Positions 42,160 through 45,123 of a DNA stretch of 45,123 nucleotides are shown in pieces. The notes under the pieces were generated by a model. The model did not search any database and was not told the DNA's origin. It worked only from the letters and a program-made list of their open reading frames with translations. This DNA comes from an uncultured bacterium (lineage in GTDB: Bacteria; Chloroflexota; Anaerolineae; J036; Brachytrichaceae), in assembly GCA_903921365.1 (NCBI GenBank), contig CAIXPS010000303.1, positions 1-45,123 on the forward strand. Direction: 5' to 3'. Each line of letters starts with the position of its first letter. Within the stretch, counting starts at the first letter, position 1. The translations under genes were made by a program, and so were the position numbers.

Positions 42160-42188
42160 AGAGTACAGCTTTTCCTCGGAATTGTCAA
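42160..42188 (-). promoter_or_regulatory. Sigma70-type promoter of the anchored-protein gene
   Basis: A perfect TTGACA (42183-42188), a 17-nt spacer and TACTCT (42160-42165) on the minus strand predict transcription from about 42153, giving a leader of about 33 nt before the ATG at 42120. Confidence 0.5.
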
Positions 42189-42200
42189 ACAGAACAATTC
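42179..42200. promoter_or_regulatory. Inverted repeat overlapping the -35 box (operator candidate)
   Basis: GAATTGT (42179-42185) and ACAATTC (42194-42200) form an exact 7-bp inverted repeat with an 8-nt centre. It covers the TTGACA box of the minus promoter, the usual place for a repressor site. Confidence 0.4.
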
Positions 42201-42322
42201 TGATAACCTGACCGGAGCCAGAGTGTCAAACTGCGGGAACAGGTGCGTTATAGTTGACGACCTTACTGTCGGGATCGCGGAACCAGACGGAGGGACGGCC
42301 CTATCCTCTTTCCATTTTTCAC

Positions 42323-42328
42323 TATAAT
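42323..42328 (+). promoter_or_regulatory. -10 box TATAAT of the NUDIX-E1-E2 operon
   Basis: A perfect TATAAT ends 7 nt before the ATG at 42336. The upstream in-frame ATG at 42327 lies inside the -10 box, so it cannot be in the transcript. A leaderless start at 42336 is predicted. Confidence 0.5.
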
Positions 42329-42335
42329 GCGCCCA

Positions 42336-42830
42336 ATGCCTTACACCCCAATCATCGGGACGCTTGGTTACGTGCTGTCCAAAGATCACACGCAGGTGTT
42401 GATGATCCACCGCAACGCGCGCCCGGACGACCTGCACCTGGGCAAGTACAACGGGTTGGGCGGCAAGTTGGAACGCGACGAGGATGTGGTGGCCGGGATG
42501 CGCCGCGAATTGCTGGAGGAGGCGGACATCGAGGCCGTCGACCTGCGCTTGCGCGGGACGATCAGTTGGCCGGGCTTCGGCAAGAACGGCGAAGACTGGT
42601 TGTGTTTCATTTTCCTGATCAGCCGTTGGCAGGGGACGCCCCTGACAGCGAACTCCGAAGGGACGTTGGAATGGGTGGCAGTGCAGCGCCTGCTTGATCA
42701 CTCATTGAACCTGTGGCCGGGTGACCGGCACTTCCTGCCGCTGGTCTTTGACCCGGACCCGCGCCAGTTTCACGGCGTAATGCCGTATAAAGAAGGTCAG
42801 CCGGTCAGTTGGACGGTTACGCTTATTTAA
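42336..42830 (+). CDS. NUDIX hydrolase (8-oxo-dGTP diphosphatase-like)
   Basis: The 164-residue protein has a full NUDIX box (G-x5-E-x7-R-E-L-x-E-E) in GGKLERDEDVVAGMRRELLEE. The MutT/NUDT1-like style includes MIHRNARPDDLHLGKYNGLGG and a C-terminal MPYKEGQPVSW. It hydrolyses nucleoside diphosphate-linked compounds, possibly oxidised dGTP. It is the first gene of the run before E1 alpha, 12 nt away, so all are co-transcribed, though no functional link is evident. Confidence 0.88.
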   Translation: MPYTPIIGTLGYVLSKDHTQVLMIHRNARPDDLHLGKYNGLGGKLERDEDVVAGMRRELLEEADIEAVDLRLRGTISWPGFGKNGEDWLCFIFLISRWQGTPLTANSEGTLEWVAVQRLLDHSLNLWPGDRHFLPLVFDPDPRQFHGVMPYKEGQPVSWTVTLI

Positions 42831-42842
42831 TAAGGACGTGTC

Positions 42843-43805
42843 ATGACCCAGACAACCGATAAGTTGAGTAAAGATCAATTGCTTTCGCTGTATCGCACCA
42901 TGGCCGTAATCCGGCGCACCGAGGAACAACTGGCGCGCGCGCATCAAGCCGGGTTGATCCACGGCGCGTGCCACACCTACGTAGGCGAGGAAGCTGTGGC
43001 GACCGGCGTGTGCGCCAACCTGCGCACCGACGATGCCGTATTCAGCACCCATCGCGGTCACGGCCACGCGCTGGCGAAAGGCGTCAGCCCGGCGGCGTTG
43101 ATGGCCGAATTGTTCGGGCGCGCTACGGGCGTTTCGCGCGGGCGCGGCGGCAGCATGCACCTGTTCGCCCCCGAAGTGGGAATGATGGGCACGAGCGGGA
43201 TCGTCGGCCCGTGCATCCTGCAGGCCGCCGGCGCTGGCTACAGTTTCAAGCTGCTCAACACCGACCGCGTTGGCGTCGCGTTCTTTGGCGATGGCGCGTC
43301 CAACAACGGCGCGTTCCACGAAGGGTTGAACATGGCCTCGATCTGGAAGCTGCCGGTGCTGTTCATATGCGAGAACAACCTGTACGCCACCGAGATTTCG
43401 ATCAATCAATCAGCTGGCAACCCAAACGTAGCCGAGCGCGCCGTGGCCTATAACATACCCGGCGTTCAGGTGGATGGCAACGACGTGCTGAAGGTGTACG
43501 AGGCGGCGCGCGAGGCAACCCTGCGGGCGCGCAGCGGAGCCGGCCCGACGCTGATCGAGTGCCGCACCTATCGCACGCGCGCGCACGCTGAAGGCATGCG
43601 CGACGCGGGTTACCGCAGCGCTGAGGAAGTGGATGCGTGGAAAGCCCGCGACCCTCTGAAGCTACTCGCGGCACAGTTGCCGGCAGCGGACGTCGCGGCT
43701 ATCGAGGCCGAGGTGAAGGCGCAGGTCGATGCGGCCTATGACTTCGCCCGCAACAGCCCGTACCCCGACCCAGCCACCGCGACGACGCATGTATTCGCTG
43801 ATTAG
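42843..43805 (+). CDS. 2-oxoacid (pyruvate/acetoin-type) dehydrogenase E1 component, alpha subunit
   Basis: The 320-residue protein has the thiamine diphosphate motif GDGASNN at about 149-155, ending with FICENN. The preceding SRGRGGSMHLF region and STHRGHGHALAKG with the active-site His are also conserved. The length fits the short alpha subunits of pyruvate, acetoin and branched-chain complexes; PdhA and AcoA cannot be separated by eye. It decarboxylates the oxoacid together with the beta subunit. AAGGA precedes the ATG. A 134-nt gap with an imperfect inverted repeat separates it from the beta gene. Confidence 0.92.
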   Translation: MTQTTDKLSKDQLLSLYRTMAVIRRTEEQLARAHQAGLIHGACHTYVGEEAVATGVCANLRTDDAVFSTHRGHGHALAKGVSPAALMAELFGRATGVSRGRGGSMHLFAPEVGMMGTSGIVGPCILQAAGAGYSFKLLNTDRVGVAFFGDGASNNGAFHEGLNMASIWKLPVLFICENNLYATEISINQSAGNPNVAERAVAYNIPGVQVDGNDVLKVYEAAREATLRARSGAGPTLIECRTYRTRAHAEGMRDAGYRSAEEVDAWKARDPLKLLAAQLPAADVAAIEAEVKAQVDAAYDFARNSPYPDPATATTHVFAD

Positions 43806-43813
43806 CAAATGTT

Positions 43814-43919
43814 TAAACCGCCAAGAGGCGAAGAGCGCAAAGAAAAGAAAGGATAGCAGAAAGATAATTGTGTATCCTCTTCCTGAATCTTCTTCGCGAT
43901 CTTCGCTGCTTCGCGTTTC
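43814..43919. repeat. Imperfect inverted repeat between E1 alpha and E1 beta
   Basis: An arm at 43814-43846 (AAGAGGCGAAGAGCGCAAAG-like) and an arm at 43889-43919 (CTTCGCGATCTTCGC-like) are nearly complementary, with about 42 nt between. Units of this AAGGCGCAAAG style are a familiar intergenic element in several phyla (from memory). It could fold in the mRNA and separate expression of the two subunits. Confidence 0.5.
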
Positions 43920-43939
43920 AATGTCTGTATGGAGGTTCG

Positions 43940-44926
43940 ATGCGTGAACTGACTTATACCGCGGCGGCGCGCGAGGCGCTGGCCGAACAAATGGCGATTG
44001 ATCCGACGATTTTTGTGGTGGGCGAAGGCATTGGCCCGCGCGGCGGAAACTTCATGACCACGGCGGGACTGTACGACCTGTACGGCCCTATGCGCCTGCG
44101 CGATACCCCGATCGCCGAGCGCGGCTTTATCGGGTTGTGCACCGGCGCGGCAATGACCGGTTCGCGCCCCGTTGTCGATTTTATGTTCCTCGATTTCATC
44201 CTCGACGGGATGGGCGAGTTGATCAACCAGGTGGCGAAGATTCAATATATGAGCGATGGGCGATTGAAGATGCCGATCGTCCTGCGCGGCTCGATCGGCG
44301 TTGGCGGGTCGGCAGCCACGCACCACTCTGGCAACTATTACTCGATCTTCGCCCATATCCCTGGCTTCAAGGTCGTTCTGCCATCCACACCATACGACGC
44401 CAAGGGGTTGTTCAAGACCGCGTTGCGCGGCAACGACCCGGTGATGTTCCTCGAGCACAAGCTGCTGTTGAACACGAAGGGCCCGGTGCCGGAAGAGGAC
44501 TATGAGATTCCGTTCGGCCAGGCGCGCATCGCGCGCGCGGGCGGCAAGGGCTGCCGCGCCACCGTCGTTGCGCTGGCCTCGATGGTGCGCAAGACGCTGG
44601 AAGCCTGCGACCAACTGGCGAAGGATGGCATCGACATCGAGGTGATCGATCCGCGCACTGTGGCGCCGCTCGATACGGACACCATTCTGGAGTCGTTGCA
44701 TAAGACCGGACGGCTGCTGATCGTGGACGAGACATTTGCCCCATGCGGGATCGGCGCGGAAATCGCAGCCCAGGCTGTGGATCGCGCGCTCGACGACCTC
44801 GATGCGCCGGTGAAGCGACTGAACGGCGCATTTGCGCCCACGCCGTACAGCCCGCCGCTCGAAGCGGCGATGATCCCGAACGCGACGACCATCGAGGCAG
44901 CGATCCGAGATTTGCTGGCAGAGTAG
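43940..44926 (+). CDS. 2-oxoacid (pyruvate/acetoin-type) dehydrogenase E1 component, beta subunit
   Basis: The 328-residue protein begins MRELTYTAAAREALAEQMA, with VVGEGIGPRGGNFMTTAGL, the usual E1 beta opening. EFIG-type elements (DFMFLDFILDGMGELINQ) and a C-terminal transketolase-type domain with EVIDPRTVAPLDTDTI and VDETFAPCGIGAEIAAQ follow. The start at 43940 is fixed by GGAGG at 43931-43935; the frame stays open further upstream through the repeat, but without a start signal. It pairs with E1 alpha to form the alpha2-beta2 decarboxylase. Confidence 0.93.
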   Translation: MRELTYTAAAREALAEQMAIDPTIFVVGEGIGPRGGNFMTTAGLYDLYGPMRLRDTPIAERGFIGLCTGAAMTGSRPVVDFMFLDFILDGMGELINQVAKIQYMSDGRLKMPIVLRGSIGVGGSAATHHSGNYYSIFAHIPGFKVVLPSTPYDAKGLFKTALRGNDPVMFLEHKLLLNTKGPVPEEDYEIPFGQARIARAGGKGCRATVVALASMVRKTLEACDQLAKDGIDIEVIDPRTVAPLDTDTILESLHKTGRLLIVDETFAPCGIGAEIAAQAVDRALDDLDAPVKRLNGAFAPTPYSPPLEAAMIPNATTIEAAIRDLLAE

Positions 44927-44935
44927 AAGATTTTC

Positions 44936-44987
44936 CACGAATCCTCACGAATCGTAATTCAGGGATGCGTCGGAGATCAACACGAAT
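44936..44987. repeat. CACGAAT intergenic repeat between E1 beta and E2
   Basis: CACGAAT occurs at 44936-44942, 44946-44952 and 44981-44987. The same unit in reverse (ATTCGT/ATTCGTG at 297-302 and 305-311) occurs in the first intergenic region of the window, so this is a dispersed element rather than a local accident. Confidence 0.4.
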
Positions 44988-45025
44988 AAGAATGCATAAG
45001 GTGAGAGCGCGCGGAGCGGAAAACT

Positions 45026-45123
45026 ATGGCAATTGAAATACTCGTGCCCCGGCTGGGCTGGACGATGGAAGAAGGCGTGTTCATCCGGTGGCTGAAGCAG
45101 GATGGCGATCCAGTGGCGCAGGG
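45026..45123 (+). CDS. 2-oxoacid dehydrogenase E2 component, lipoyl domain (N-terminal part; gene runs off the window)
   Basis: The first 32 residues begin MAIEILVPRLGWTMEEG and continue with a segment reading FIRWLKQDGDPVAQ. This is the start of a lipoyl domain; the lysine that carries lipoate lies beyond the window. With E1 alpha and beta just upstream it is the dihydrolipoamide acyltransferase of the same complex. GGAGCGGA precedes the ATG. Confidence 0.85.
   Translation, partial: MAIEILVPRLGWTMEEGVFIRWLKQDGDPVAQ

Noticed and set aside
42123-42701. Minus-strand frame across the NUDIX gene and the 42.2 kb promoter
   Set aside because: It overlaps a strong NUDIX gene and the -35/-10 elements; no domain.
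43868-43939. N-terminal extension of E1 beta from an upstream ATG
   Set aside because: The extension runs through the inverted repeat and has no ribosome binding site, whereas GGAGG fits the ATG at 43940.

Overview
The window looks like a chromosomal segment of a GC-rich, free-living heterotroph, most likely a member of the Chloroflexota (Anaerolineae-like). This is inferred from style rather than from a marker gene. The hints are many URO-D-fold paralogues beside Gfo/Idh/MocA sugar dehydrogenases, a secreted IPT/PPC protein with a Pro-Thr linker and a repeated Phe-Lys-Thr-Phe-(Ile/Leu)-Pro tail, a geranylgeranyl-reductase family flavoprotein, and several genes whose -10 box lies only 6-8 nt before the ATG. 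I see no rRNA, tRNA, CRISPR array, insertion sequence or phage gene.

Layout. Positions 1-20068 form an accessory sugar/glycan catabolism region built from alternating operons: a partial enolase-superfamily dehydratase (-), two URO-D-like genes (+), a GNAT and a PIG-L deacetylase (-), then a long + run of Rieske oxygenase, DegT aminotransferase, ceramidase-like hydrolase, Gfo/Idh dehydrogenase and TIM-barrel isomerase. Next come two more URO-D genes followed by a fused CopC-CopD (-), a heparinase II/III-like protein (+), and a Gfo/Idh, ThuA, URO-D, VOC operon (-). Five URO-D-fold proteins lie within 18 kb, and none has the N-terminal motif of HemE. No transporter and no classical sugar regulator is visible.

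Positions 20345-24769 are a tightly overlapping MoxR/DUF58/DUF4129 membrane operon (+). A relic of an ADP-ribosylglycohydrolase gene and a perfect 28-bp palindrome follow. Positions 25011-29350 (-) carry the secreted IPT/PPC protein and a xerC, ECF sigma factor, zinc-finger anti-sigma, OsmC operon. Positions 29424-32333 (+) carry serA and an Xaa-Pro peptidase. Positions 32365-38286 (-) carry an SRPBCC protein, the geranylgeranyl-reductase family protein, an FHA protein, ftsH and a polyprenyl glycosylphosphotransferase. A third Gfo/Idh gene (+), rtcB (-) and an AT-rich anchored protein (-) follow. The window ends in an operon of NUDIX hydrolase, E1 alpha, E1 beta and the beginning of E2 of a 2-oxoacid dehydrogenase complex.

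How the genes may work together. The left third probably takes apart modified (uronic, amino or O-methylated) sugars: heparinase-like lyase, deacetylase, dehydrogenases, isomerase, aminotransferase, and URO-D-fold enzymes of unknown reaction. The middle and right are mainly housekeeping and envelope/stress functions. The regulatory DNA is rich: a palindrome placed exactly between the divergent serA and xerC promoters, two competing hairpins before the DegT gene, direct repeats between divergent promoters at 38.3 kb, and an inverted repeat over a TTGACA promoter at 42.2 kb.
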